A stretch of 64,000 bases of DNA from NCBI GenBank assembly GCA_000226015.1, contig JH153385.1, positions 224,584 through 288,583 of the forward strand, in the 5' to 3' direction. The DNA is from Mnemiopsis leidyi. Its lineage: Eukaryota > Ctenophora > Tentaculata > Lobata > Bolinopsidae. The notes under the pieces are model-generated. The model worked only from the letters and a program-made list of their open reading frames with translations. It had not been told where the DNA came from and made no database searches. This document shows positions 44,465-58,600 of this stretch, piece by piece (positions within the stretch are counted from its first letter, which is position 1; the number at the start of each line of letters is the position of its first letter). The position numbers and the translations under genes were made by a program.

Positions 44465-46553
44465 GTCAGTTGTTATAGGGTTTTTTTTTTCTGTAGTTCA
44501 AAAGCTAAGAATCTACTGAATAATTGGGCACTTGCTTCTGGTTTTATAACGATACGGTGCCGCATTCAGTATATCCTATCACGTGGTGTACTGTAGACTA
44601 CAATCTACAGTAATTCTAGATCAATCCTAACTGATAGTTTACTGACTGGCTTATTGAATATTTAAGTACCAACCGTTCTTGTAGCCATTGTGTTACGGCT
44701 ATTGTTGTGTATCGCCCATCCGTAGTTATCAGCATGTCAATGTGTCAGTTGTCAAGTGTGTAACACGCAACTAAAACAATATACTTAGACCGGACCTTTG
44801 TAAAGACAAGTGTTACAGTGGAGCTGTTTACCCTACTTTACAAGCACACTATAGTAAACACTACAGTATACACTACTATACACTACTATACACTACAGTA
44901 TACACACTAGTATCCCACCGTGCAGTACTACTGTACTTTACATGTAGCTGTAGCGATAAAGCTGAGCAAGCCATGCACTAGCTTGTAGAGCTAATCTATA
45001 ATGAGAGCTAATAAGACGCTCTACGTGCGTGTGTGTTATCCGCATATTACACTGATTGTTATCGGCTCGGAAGTATAGGACTATTAGTACACTGCTAAGC
45101 GTCAAGCGAGGAACCATTTAGATACATTTAGTACATTACTCGGAAATGTACAGTACAGAATATAGTGTACTATTTGGCGATGTACATTTTACCATTACAT
45201 GAACTGTACTTGTATTGAGAGATTATAGGTCGTCCTGTGAATCATAATCATCTGATATTGTTATGGCAACCAATCATATAGCTGCTCTTTCCGTCTCATT
45301 TCATATAAATGTGTTCTCGAAATACTGATTTCATAGTTAGAGATTTAAACCAAACTAATGCTACAAATTGACCAATCGGGCCTAATTATGAGGGATAATT
45401 TTGTGATGTATGATTATAAGTTGTGCAGACAAAATATTAGGATAAGTTGGAACAGGGTTGGAACATTCTTAATTTAAAACGTGCAAGTAGCATAGTTTAG
45501 GCGATCAACCACATCTAAAATATTAAAATGCCATAAGAAGATTATATCAGATGACCAGCTCTATTACGTATCTTATCCATGTCACCCTGATTAACTGTGT
45601 ACAAAAGCATAATGTGCAAGTCAATCGCTTTAATTCGTATAATTAAATCAATTAATGACGTCTGGTTATGAGCACCACGTAGCTGCACACTCAGCTCCTC
45701 CAATATTACTCACTTCAAGATTTAAGGAGTCATGTCACGTGTGCACTGTGCTGTGAAAAATTGCCCGACATGACATGGGTGTGTGTGCGACGATTAAGTA
45801 ATTGTTGTGCATTCGGTTATAATGCCTCCTCAACCCAAGTGTAGAATTGTCTGTGACCAAGGAAAATAGAAGTGAGAAAGTAGTAAAGACTGACTAGCTT
45901 CTCTTGTAATTGCAAGTTCATTATTTCATTTGATGTAAAGGAAACACGTACAATCTTACAAAACATCAGCAGCTTCATTTGATTCTGAAACGGCAATTAT
46001 AGTGAATGTTAAAATGGTATTGAAAAGTGGACTGGGCGAGGTGCACCCTAGTCCTTGAACCATGCACCCTGGAATTCAATCCTGGTCATGGAAATTTGAC
46101 CGTTTGATCATGCATCCCGCACCTCGCATCAAGGCAAAGGATTAAAAAAGCTATAGTCACCTAACACCTTACATCTATCATCTGCAATACCAATAAACAG
46201 TGCAGCATGCTCTGTATTCAGTAAACTGCTCTGTATTCAGTAAACTGTATTTAATCGCTCTTCAACCAGTGTTCGCTTGTTGGCCCCGATGTTACCGAAA
46301 TCGATTCAGTAAGTGTCATTTTTCGAGGTGATAACTATCTAAAACGCACAAACAGATGCACTTTTTTATATCTGACTCTGAACTTCTGAAGCAGACTTTT
46401 TTGCGTGTGTAGCCTTGAAAGCAAAACAAATTCTAGCAATAGGGCTTTATTTGTGTCCTGAAGTCAGGTTACTTTGACGTGGTAAGGTCATGAAGTTAGT
46501 TTATCTGATAGTATTATTGTTACGTATTATCGAGTTGATTATTTTTGGAGTTA
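44465..46553. other. Large TRAK intron, first part
   Basis: Intron sequence with AT-rich DNA and a run of TACACTACTATACACTACAG-like units near 44850-44910. No independent gene recognised. Confidence 0.5.
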
Positions 46554-46868
46554 AATGTAAAGGTTGCACTAAAGATTGGACTACACGGAACCCCTTAGCT
46601 TCCATTCCTTGTTTAACATGACGTTCAGCAAGGATGTCCACTAAGTTCGCCAGGCTAGGCACATATCCAGATCCTTAATGCAGAAGTAGTATATATACTT
46701 TTGCATCGGTATATTAAATTTCCTTGTGTTTCAAATTTGATAACACAGTACTCTTCAATCGATGCGAGATGTCAATAACAAGTTGGTCGTTATGTGAGCA
46801 ACGGGGCGGAGGAACCGCCACCAGTACGTCTCACCGGACTACTGAATTAATGTAAAGGTTGCACTAAA
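46554..46868. mobile_element. About 275-bp insertion bounded by 20-bp direct repeats
   Basis: AATGTAAAGGTTGCACTAAA occurs at 46554-46573 and again at 46849-46868. Between them is a segment with a GGGGCGGAGGAACCGCCACC palindrome-like block and the 82-bp sequence 46691-46772 that also occurs at 28997-29078. A long perfect direct repeat around a dispersed sequence suggests a target duplication of a retroposed element. No poly(A) tail or tRNA-like promoter boxes are evident, so a local duplication is the alternative. Confidence 0.5.
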
Positions 46869-48724
46869 AGTACCATAAAACAAGGACCAAGAGACCGAAC
46901 TATAGGAGTCTAGGATCTATCGTCTAAAAGTGTAGCTCTCTTTCACCTTAGGTCGTTACTCTACTTGACAATCATTAATGAGCAGCAATGTTTTACATCG
47001 TACAGTGACGCACAAAAACAACACTTTTAAACAAATTAACTATCCTTCTAGAACCTGTTAACCTAGTAAAACTAAATTAGTTGTAGAACATTCCGCATTC
47101 TCTACAAGTTGATAAATTCGGGAACTTTCCTGTTACTTGGCTTCTTGTAACTCGTTTTGTATCCCTCTTTGTTTTCAACTTGTCTGTTTCTATTTTAACA
47201 GACCTACTTGTTACAAGTTACTCTGGAGTCCGGTCACCTTTCTCTGCACATAACGCACCGTCTTTGCTGGTTGCTTGTAGCAAGTTTGTTATGAAATTAG
47301 AACAGGAAGCACACACTGCAATCACTTGGTCCGTCTCTGAGCCGTGATTGGTTAGTTTCTTTCACGTGTGAGGTGCGTCGTGTTCTGATTGGCTAACGAC
47401 GATTTATCGCTAATTGGGGTATACGGCTGTACTGTCTGGAAAGTAAAGTGTTGTCTGGTTGCCGGTACTTGTTAGCTTCAACAAAGTTTTATACTTACTA
47501 GAGTTTCTTTTTATCACCCATATTTTAGTTTTTTATGTTATCTTCATCGTATTTCCTTTCATGTTTGCAATGAATGATTAAATAATTACGCCATGACGTG
47601 CCAAAAATTCTACCCATTTCACTTTTATTCTCAACCGTACCGCTTGTTGATGCTAATTTGCATACACGGCATATGTTATTACGTTAAGTTGACGTTCGGT
47701 GAAGTGATGTTGTTATTTTGTAACCAGCTAACCTCTGTACGAACAAACCGCTTATTTAGTATTAAAGTTACTGTAGCTGTATCGGTGCATGTAATTCTAT
47801 TTTGTACAGTTTAAAATAGAATCGGGCTTATTTGGGTGGCATATTTTTATGCCCATAATAAGTGCACTTTGCATTTAAACAGGCATTCTCTACCTTCCCT
47901 TGTAAATTCTAGGTTAAAAAAGCTGCCAAATATTTACGTTTCTACAATAATACCAACAGTAAGGAGCTCTAGAAAGTCTACAAAACAACAATACACATGT
48001 AACTATACAACTATACACATGTAACTATACATTGTCCATACACCTGATATTTGGCGCGTACTAAAGGAAGTGTACGTATCTTTAACTGCAAGGAGTGTCT
48101 CACGTTTCAACACTTGTCAGTTTACGTAAATACGAGACGTCACACAATCTCTTGTAGAAACTCAACAAATGTATGTAGTTAGTTCATACTTCTCTAGTGT
48201 TAAAATGTTAAATGTAGAAATTACTTTGTTAAATTCAGTTTTGTTAAATTCAGTTTTGTTTTCTATTTTACGTTTCGTGGTAGGTAGGTTAGATACGTTA
48301 CTTATTATTTTGGGTTTTCAAATATATAGGTTATGTTTTGGTAATGGTTGATTTTGGTTATGGTCAGTCACTTAATAGTTTTACTTAACTTAGATCTATA
48401 TATATAATGTTTAAAACTGTATACATCTCATGGTTATCAGACTAATTTTACCACCAGTCAAAATCACATAACTGTGGCCAAGATAAAGTAAGCTCCATAG
48501 TTGGACTTGAGTGTCAACTACATAGACTGTAATTATAGTACAGAACGCATTTAAACAAATAAGGGTTGTAAACTTTTTATTTTCGGATTGACAAAGTGTT
48601 TTTCACACGTTTACATTCCTTTGGATGTGTTACTATAGTCTATAACAACTGTCGCCGCCAAATAACGATACACTCATGTAGAGCTACATTCCGATGGTGA
48701 AATGTAGGCGGATTATTGGAATTC

Positions 48725-48815
48725 ATGTTATTTGCTGGAATGAACTCCTCGGCTTTTGAGTGGGATGATCACGGATTCAACACAGATCTTATCAAGGACT
48801 TTTTCGTCAGTTTGG
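48725..48815 (+). CDS. TRAK: TRAK alternative first exon
   Basis: Opens MLFAGMNSSAFEWDDHGF and continues NTDLIKDFFVSL to a donor G|GTAGGG in phase 1, the same phase as the 44341-44464 exon it replaces. The two alternatives end similarly (DLLASLG versus DFFVSLG before YDDKDC). An in-frame TGA at 48698-48700 marks the 5' limit. The donor is weaker than most in this gene. Confidence 0.65.
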
Positions 48816-51800
48816 GTAGGGTCATTGTCAAGTTCGTTTTCTGTCAGGGTGTCTAAGTCCTTAGTGTTTCGTATCTACTTTTATTTACCAATCCCGATAG
48901 ACTTTAGAATATAATATGAAATAGCTGTTAGCAGAATCCCAAAAGAAATTGCCCCTTTCGTGTACTGAGCTGTGCTGCACTGAGAAGGAGATCAATTTAT
49001 CCGATAACACAGTGTAAAATGATTAATATATATAACTGCTGGCTAATACAATGTTATATCCCTCTAGAGTCCAGCAGTCCGTATATATTGCCTGATAAGG
49101 ACAAGGAAAATATGTATTCCTGATCAAGTTACATTGTTCAACAGCTGTCTACGAATTCCATTAAATTGGGGTGAACTGCAATGTTCACTGCTGTAACAGT
49201 GGGGCTATGTGTGTGTGTGTAGGTGCTAGATATAGCTCTTGTGTAGCAAATTTAATTATCCCAGACAAGCCTACCTACACACCTTCGTATTAATATTCGC
49301 CAAATTTGTCGGACATTCTTGTCATGCCTTAGCCATGTTACAAAAGTAGGGCGTGTGAAGTCAGCAAGCAGAAAAATATTTTCGTAGCGCTAGATTTAAC
49401 TATTTCAAGTCCTGGAAAGAGTTCCAATCTGCACGCTCTGTAAATTGTAGTGTCTAGTGTATACAGTGAATAGTATTAACGCTCACCGCTACACCAGAAT
49501 GTTCACATCCCTTTCGCATCCATCGCTTAATGTTGCTGACATGATATTTCTTTTAGGTGTGATCTTTTTGGTGATCTGTCTTTTTCTTCTGTAGTAATTT
49601 CTGCAGAAATGTCTTCACATACTCCTCAGAGTTCTTACTGACTTATATCTAAATTCTACAATACATTTACACAATACACTGAGTTATCACTTAGATTACA
49701 CTGATTTTACACCGGGACTATTTCAGGTTACGACGACAAAGATTGTGAAGATCCCGACACTTACATCTCCATACTCAACAGAAATCCAACCCAAGGTAAG
49801 TACTGTAAAATTTATATACTGTAAAAGTAGATACTGTAAACACTGGTAAAAGTAGATACCGTAAAAGTAAATACTGTAAAGGTGAATAATGTTGAAATAA
49901 ATGCTGTAAAAAGTGAATAGTACTGTTAAATTGTTGTGGTTTGTACATGTTCTTTTACTGAGATTTGCACTATAATGTATAACACGCACTGATAGTAAAG
50001 GACCTTTAACTGTGCTCTGGAACATACATAAGTTTTTAAAGTTTAAATGTAACAACTTTCAACAGCAAGGCTTTGTCGTGTACTACTCTTGTTTTCTATT
50101 GACGCTGTATTTTTATAAGCTTGTTATTAAGGTCGATAATTGAAATATAGTAACTCACACTTTTTCTATAATTATAGCAGCAGAAAAATTGCATGTTATT
50201 GCAATAAACCGTGCTTGTTGTTGCTACTGGTCTAAGATTTAGAGTTTACTGGGCAATTCAAGAGAATCCAATTTTGACATCCATCTACTTATGCGGCATA
50301 ATATTGTATTGTATTCAAACAATTTAAATTTCTTACAAAACCACAATACAGTGGAGGTCAAAGGCGGGATAATTTGACCGGGCCGGATACAGTACATACA
50401 TGCGCGTCTTGGAAACGCGCGCAAGTGGTGCTAACAATCATGGACTCAGCATTATACGGGGTCCAAGCTTGTGTAAAATAGTCGTCGTTATTACAGCGAG
50501 CACGTATGTTCAAGATGCTAAGCGCGGATTGTAGAATTTGAGATAACATGTGATTCTCGGGGCCTCCAATGTTTTGCTTGGTAGTTCTCTACGGAAACGG
50601 ACTCGAGTTATAAGCATATAAGTATTGTTTACCCGGCTCCCTGGCTTAGCGTTTTCTATCATCGAAAGAGCCGTGTTAATGGTGCGGTTTTGCATTAAGC
50701 CTCTTTTATAATTAATTTTACCTCGGGTAATTGATAAGTGTTACCTTGTAAATTTCTAATGTCATGTGTCTTATCTCTCAATTATTTCAGAGTTTCTGGA
50801 CAACTCCCTATCTCCAACCGCTCTCAAGAGAACCATATCACATGTAAGTACTAACACTAAGTAGACTTGTTTAATCGTATTTATTACTTTGTACGTACGG
50901 TAAACCCAACCTACTACTTACCCATACCATACGAAACGGGGTGATGCGATGTGCATTGTATTATCGGTATGAGGTGATTCCTGATATGTCCTCCAATAAG
51001 CGTAGGAAAACCACACATCTAGATGTGTTTCCTAATAAGTGTCTACTTGCTCAATAACTGTCCAGTCTTTATTGGTAGATTATATAGACATTGAGTGTTA
51101 GTGGTCTGAAATTGGACCCCTGTTCTGCTTCCAAGCAGGATATTAGAGGCGTTGTGGAACCAATATTGATTACTTGTTAAGTAGTAGGTCAGTAGTTAAC
51201 AGTTAAGTAGTTGGTCAATCTGAGAATACATTTGAAAATTCACTGGCGCTCTTTGGTATGATGTAGCCAGCTAAAATGTGAATTTAAGACATTGAAATTT
51301 AGTCAACACATGAAATAGTGTTATTGCATCTTAAATATAAATCATCGACAAAAAAATAGAGGTTTATATTACACGTGTACGTCCCTATGATGAACTTTGA
51401 ACAATTTCTCCTAGAAATCGATCAAAAGTTAAATTACATCAGCTTCGTGGTTCCCGATTTCGATGTGTCACATGATCGATATATGCCGTGAAGAAACTAG
51501 GTGTTTCTAAGTCATCTCATTTCTTATTGAAGCGTGGCATGTCTTTATGAAACTACATGTTGTCGTTTTATTAACACTGTTCTGTCACAGTGTTATTTAA
51601 TACTGAACTAGTAAGTAGTTTAATGTACGTGGTTCATATTCACAGCTCTGTGTCAAGAACTTTAACGTGCTTCTTGAACTTGGTCTGGAATGTCTTCACT
51701 AAAATTCTACGTACATTTGTGTATAGAATTTCACTGTACGTGCGTACACGGTTACTGTTTTTCATAATTCGTAAATGTTTTTAAAATCCTTCTAACCCGT

Positions 51801-52584
51801 TTTTAAATCCCTCCCAATTTGAACTCATTTAATGTCTTGCACCTGGCCATGCCATTTCAGGGTTCATTTTTAACCGACAATCAGCCCCTATGAAGGAAAA
51901 TCAATTACATTCCTTTTCCTGAAACCAGCGGTCAGAATTTCTCTTCACGAGCTGTGCTGTGTTTACATTTAACTTATGCCAATAGGAAGCGCGAAGTAAC
52001 AGTGTTGCTGACCAGTATACAGGCAGTATTGCACTGCATTATATCTCATACTACAGGCTTATACTGTTCTTTTCTGTACAGGTACACACGCGTCACGCGT
52101 CCAGTTTTTGTGTAGAATTACCGAGTCAAGTGGAAGTTTGTACATAGTTGTGTAAACACTAGGCATACTGTCAGGGAGGGTTATTATGCCTAGTTCAGTT
52201 GATGCTTTGTCATGTACGTTGCCGTTACTTTAAATTACAGCCATGTTGACGCTTGCTACAGAGAATTGAGCTGCAAATTGCATGTTCTGTCCTTAACAAA
52301 AAGGTCTTCATTAAAATTTGATGATTAATTGATTATTAATTTCCCTTGGTCATCTGTGTCGTGCACTTTAGCTTTGTTTCTTTCGATCAAAAATATAGCC
52401 TTATTCATCTTCTGGAATCAAAACTGTTGCATGTCTCGTGGTATGCTTGAAATTTTTCTAATACCTATTCCTAACAACTATGTTCTTTGCTTGATAGTGA
52501 TTGTTTCTATAATTCTTACCAAGTAACTTGATCGTACTTTGTCAATCCTTGATTAGTCGTATACGGTTACTTTTTAAAAGTTTT

Positions 52585-52616
<32 letters not shown>

Positions 52617-52626
52617 NNNNNNNNNN

Positions 52627-52694
<68 letters not shown>

Positions 52695-55600
52695 CTCCCT
52701 CTTCCCCTTGGTATTCATCACAGATCACTCTCTTATCATACTTACCCCGCGACCACCCCTGAAAGAAAAGATCTTTTATCTTAGCAAGCAAGTTTAAGAA
52801 TGGGCTGGTTTATGCATAAAAACAAAAGTTGAAAGCCGCAAAATTTAATCCGCACAATCGTGCAAGACTGCCAAGACCTTCATGTTTCAGTTTGATTTTT
52901 TAAACTCTTGAACAGTAAGGGTATAATGAGGATGTCGCACTGATTTTCATTTCGTTCTAATCAAGTTCGGTGCTGTAAATCCGAAGGAAGTATGACTTCC
53001 GTCTGTTGCAGGAGTCTCTTACTTTGCCAGTGTGATGTTAAAACTCTGATGTTAAGATGTAGAATCTAATTTAACGTCCCCTGTTTTGTAGTCATGCTAT
53101 GCGATGACAACCTACTCGCGTTGCCGTCTTTCCTTTCTTCTTATTTGTTTCTCCTTACTTAATACATCATCCTATGTCAGGTCATTGCTCACGTTTCCAT
53201 TTGCTTACAAATTCTCATCTCACTGCATTCTCATTTTGTAAGCGAGGAATTAGCATGATTTTGCATGTAAACATAATAGACATTTAATGTGATCCTTAAA
53301 TTGATGTTAATGTCCATTGTCCTTATTCTTCAACATTAACATTAAGGCTCCCTTTGAAATTTACGCTCTTCAGATCTCACTGAATGCTATCATTGCTTTA
53401 CACTTTACTGCTTCCTTTTGTCATTGACCCTTATCTCTACAGTTTGTCTCTAGTTACAATGGATTCAAGTTGACATCTGTTGGCAATCGCACTGTGTTGG
53501 CTAAAACTAAAGAAATCGCCGAGTTTTCACGAGCATATGCTATGTTCGGATATAATTTTGCTATTGTTTTGCTTGCTGCAACCGATCAATATGCTTGCTG
53601 TCGCCTGCCTCTTTCGTGGAATCGTCGGAAAGATTAATTCGTATGAAATGCTTGATATTGCGAATTCATGAAATTAGAATGCTTGATGATCACCCTGATT
53701 CATTGGAATTGTGGTTGTGTTGTTAACTGTTGAACATAAATTTGATAACCATAGTTTGATATCATCGGTTAAAAGTACTGTCTAGTATTTCATTCAGATA
53801 TTTTTTTTTAAGTCGCAAGACGACGGAAGAAGGAAATTTATTCTGCGCAAAAGCTTCGGGAGTTGGTGATATTCCCAGGGTCTCTATGTCTTATAATTTG
53901 AATTTAAACTTGAGATCAAATTTATGTCTACTCTGAACTACAAAATATTGTAACAAGATAGATTCGAGTTCTCAGAATTCGTTGTGTCGTTTATAACATC
54001 GTTTATAACATCTCATTGTGATAGTTGTGAACTAAAACCGTGTTTGTTTTGTGGAACTTCCTGTGTTGCTTGCTGATGTACGTCAGATAGCAACTAGTGC
54101 GCACTTTGTGAAAATCAATACAAATGATTCGTTAACCTCCTCTAAAAAATTTCCATACAATTTCTGATATCTATAATCTATTTAATTTATCTGGACAATC
54201 TCCGCTTAAAAACGTCTGGTATCTTTAAATAACTTTTGCGGTTCCAAGGTCTGCCTTCCCCGCTATTATCCAATTAATAGAACAATTATGAGCCGTTTTT
54301 AGAGGATAGCCGACATTTAACTCGTTTTGAAGTTATTTTGCTGATGTCATCCTTGTGATAAGGAACTTCGCCTTCCTTGCAGGAATATTTCAGACCAAAA
54401 CGTGAAATACACTTGTATAAATGTAACGTGAGTCTTGTATGGCTGAACCTCACATGACTCAGGCGTGACTTGAATCTAGTTTGTTATACCAGGGAGCATG
54501 CTAACTTGTACTTGTTATGAGTTTACTTGCTCTAAAGACTTGTTTTTGTCATGACAGTTCGGGATAAGTTAATCAGTTTGGATTGTTTTTCTCTGTCACT
54601 GTTTGACAGCTTCACGATATTTTCATATTTGGTAAAGTTTCTCTTGCAGTCTTATCATTGCGTGTTCTGGTTCGTTCCGGAGTGTACGGTGCACATGTCA
54701 AGTTGTCAACCACCAGACACTACTTGAGTCTGTACTACAAATCCTGCTGCAATCTTCCCAGTTTCTTTTATCCGATAAGGGTAGTTCTCTGTAGTTGTTA
54801 CCTTGGTAACATCTAGCTTCTGTTATAAACATAAAGCTGGCTATCTTATAAACTTATTTCGAAATATAGCAAATTTAATGTCTTGAGATAAGTGCTGTCA
54901 TATTTGTTTATACATAACGTACGAACTAAGTTATTATATTTTGTGAGACCGTTAACACTGAATACGATTTATGAATAGTGTGGCTATGGTAACCAGTACC
55001 AGACTCCCATTAAGTACTGGATATTAACCATTATTATAACCATTACTGTAATGCTGATCACGCGGTGAGTACGATCTCGGCCTCTCAGAATACTGAATAA
55101 TGTACCCCGTATTTTCGTTTGGCCTGCCAGATGGCCGCCATGCTCCTAGTTTGGTGTCGTATTTCTGAATGACGTAGGTGAGTCCCGGAGGACTGACATG
55201 ATGACAAAGTGATGAGCCTAGTAATTCTGTTCTCCATAACTGTCTCGATATCATTTAGCAGGCCCTCTGTTGCTCGGACGATTTGTTTGTTTGTGACGAT
55301 TTTGTACCGATGTAATTATTTCTTCAGTTAATATTCGAGAATATTCTACTTCCCGATGTCTATGGGTTTAAATATGATGGACCTTGGAAAACAAACATTA
55401 TGGGTTAGCCATATCATCAGCTTCCTATTACTTAACCTAATCGTACTCTTCAAAACCTGCTCTGCTTCTTCCTCGATCGTTGTGAAAATCTCTCCAGTCA
55501 TGTAATGATGTAATTCTACATAAAAGTGTATTTTTTAAGACCGTTAATCGTTTGACAGACTGAGTGATTGCTTGTTGCTCCACGCATGCTATTATATTTC

Positions 55601-58600
55601 TAGAAACTAGAACTGGAAAGTCTTCTATATGTATAAAACTTTCTGTGAGCATGACATACTTAAGTACACAAATTATAGACAGTGTGTACACTGTTTGAAG
55701 TGTTGTCTTACAAACAACGTTGATCTTTAGTACAGTTGCCGGACGCCGGTATAGAATGACTTGTTCTCCATTTATAACTTTTCTTACGCTTACGGCTTAC
55801 TCTGTTCTAAGCTTTCCTGTAATCTATTATTAAACCACTTTGCCATCCTGAAATATTCAAGTCACAGGCAATAACGTTACATGCGTGATCTGCTTACTGA
55901 GTTCATTATGCGGTCTACGACTTGAAGCTGGCTTAATCTCATAATATATTGACTATTAACTGTGTATTGCATGCTTTCTGTGGAGTGAAATAGTATATTG
56001 CAGTATTGCTATTAATTTGAATGTAGTTAGTCTTGATGGTACGTATTTTCAATGCGTATGTATTTTCAATTTTATAACGGTGATGTCGATCTATAACCTC
56101 GGACTAAAGATGTGCGAATTTTTTTTGAGACTACGCCAAATCAGATGCATTATCTTAGATCTCAAATCTGCTATACAGCTGGTCAAGGCTTCTAGTGTTA
56201 ATTATGATTATTTCTGAAACTGGTTTTCCGTCTGCGACATGTACTTCACGATTAGTAAGAAGGTTTCTTTGCTTGCTGTTTGAAATCAATTAGCTGAAAT
56301 ACCTCAGAATACGTCAGAAGTCTGCCCACACGGTACAAATTAGATACCAAGTGTATGTGTAAATAAGGTTAGATCTCATTAGACATGATCAGGAAGTTAT
56401 TAGGAGCTAGATCTAGTTCACGTTCAACCCCGTTAGACATGATCAGGAAGTTATGATGAGCTAGATCAAGTTCAAGTTCAACCCCGTTAGACATGATCAG
56501 GAAGTTATGATGAGCTAGATCAAAGTTCACGTTCAACCCCCGTTAGACATGATCAGGAAGTTATTAGGAGCTAGATCTAGTTCAAGTTCAACCCCGTTAG
56601 ACATGATCAGGAAGTTATTAGGAGCTAGATCTAGTTCACGTTCAACCCCGTTAGACATGATCAGGAAGTTATTAGGAGCTAGATCTAGTTCAAGTTCAAC
56701 CCCGTTAGGACAAATTGGGTTTTGTTTCCGATTGTCTTTGTGGGATATTCGCGAGGAAATAACCAGCTAACTTGCTAACTATCTGAAAGTGAAGACGGTC
56801 TACATTGGCTTCGTGTTCTGGCCTCTCTTTTAATTTAGCATTCCTTTTATTGAATCGAAAGTTACTTTATGTTACCTGTATCACTTGCGACGGAGATTTA
56901 GGCCGTTAGATTTGCCTTGAGCAGATTTTAGCATAATTTTGGCTTGATAGTGCACTTTGCAACGTATCTGCAATAGTATACTTGCTACTCCTTAATGGGT
57001 AATAATATGAAATTGTGACATTTTGTATTTCATGTTGTAGATTTTATAAGATCTAGTGTTTACTAATCGACTGTTTTGACATTTCATAATGCATGAAATA
57101 TGTCCAGATCATGTATTATGCAATAACCGGCCACTTCTTTTTGATATCAGTTGTTTCCAGTTCATCAACCACGCGGTTTTCGATGATCACTGATTACTGA
57201 TACAACACACGTTAACACGAAGATCATACCTAAGTAGTTCATATTCTAGAATAAAGACTTAAAGAATCGGTTAGTGTTGGCCACTATTTCCGGCGTATCG
57301 ACCGTATTGTGGCAGTTTTAAACCGCTGAATTCACTGTTTAGAATATTCTCGCGTTGAGACCTGACTTGTTCTAGTATCACCGCTGTCGTTGTACTGGTT
57401 GTGAAATACTCAAATCTGTCGGAACCTCGTTTTCAGTAATCATTACGCACCTGTCTAACAAATAAATGCAATGCACCTGTCTAATAAATCTAACTGTAGT
57501 GTTATGGTATCTGAAGCGCTAATCAGTCTAGATGAGCAACTAGGGATACTCCGGAGCAGAACTGCCGCCTGCGATATAGACTTGCGGTGTCTTCTTGAGC
57601 AAGTATGAGACTGGGATGTCGTCCTATTTCTTTTTCGTTTAGCTTGGAGGATCTCACTTCAAAAGACCTAGGGGGGAGAGTTTTTTAATCCTACGTTCAA
57701 ACGAAATGTGGCTTGTCAAATCATGCTTTCAAGACCCCTATTATTGAATTCAAGTTCAGACTTGTGCTTCTAGCGGTATTTTATTTAGGTTATAAATTGT
57801 TTTACCGCAGAAAGAAAAAGAGTTGGAGATTGCAGCAAAGATCGGACAAAGTCTTTTGAAGAAAGTCGGAACTTTAGAAGGTGACCTATGTTCCGCTCAG
57901 TCCAACTGCCAAGAAATGGAACACAAAGTAATTTCTTTAATCTTTGGCTTAGAAAAGATTTTGTTTGGTACACTCCACATGAATTTGCTCTGAAGTATTT
58001 CTCTTTGCCATGAAACTCAATACTGTATGAATTGATAAGCAAACTTGGTACACTGCCCTACCTAACTTTGCTTTAAGCTTCTTTTACCCATTATAAGGCT
58101 ATTATCTGATAATACCCTGCTTTCACAGTTGAACCAGCTGAATCACGAAGTCACGTGTAAAGACGAAATGTTGAGATTTGTCGACAGAGAAATCGAGGAC
58201 CGGAGATTTTTCGAAAACTGTGAGATGAGAGATTCGCTGTTACGGTTACAAGAAGAATGCCAGGAACTGAAAAACGAAAACTCTTTACTTAAAGATCATG
58301 TAAGTTAAGCTTTCTTAGATCACTGATTTGAAATTTCTGCCGTTTGGACTTTTATTTCATGGCAGCAAGTGCTAATTACATAAAGGATCAGAATTATTTT
58401 GCTGAGATTAATAGGAAGTTTTGTTTGTGAAGGAGTGTGTACTTTGCAGTGTGTAGTGTAACACCTAGCACATCACGACTCTTTAGACAAACAAGCACCC
58501 TGAATCTCCTCAATTTGTGAACAACGCTGACCTTTATGTGTAAAGTTTCACAAGTTCCTGCTTTCCAAAGAACTCTCTGCTTGCTTTTTGACCTTCCAGT

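Larger units (their letters stand above)
50844..57470. other. Large TRAK intron
   Basis: About 6.6 kb of non-coding DNA with a (CT)n tract, an assembly gap and a 54-bp minisatellite, all listed. No independent gene recognised; the open frames are short and mostly overlap antisense frames. Confidence 0.5.

Noticed and set aside
52528-52797. Ser/Leu-repeat and Arg/Glu-repeat ORFs on opposite strands
   Set aside because: They are translations of the (CT)n microsatellite and an assembly gap.
56549-56770. Protein of 18-residue repeats
   Set aside because: It derives from a 54-bp satellite in a TRAK intron; earlier copies with indels break the frame and no start or splice context supports it.
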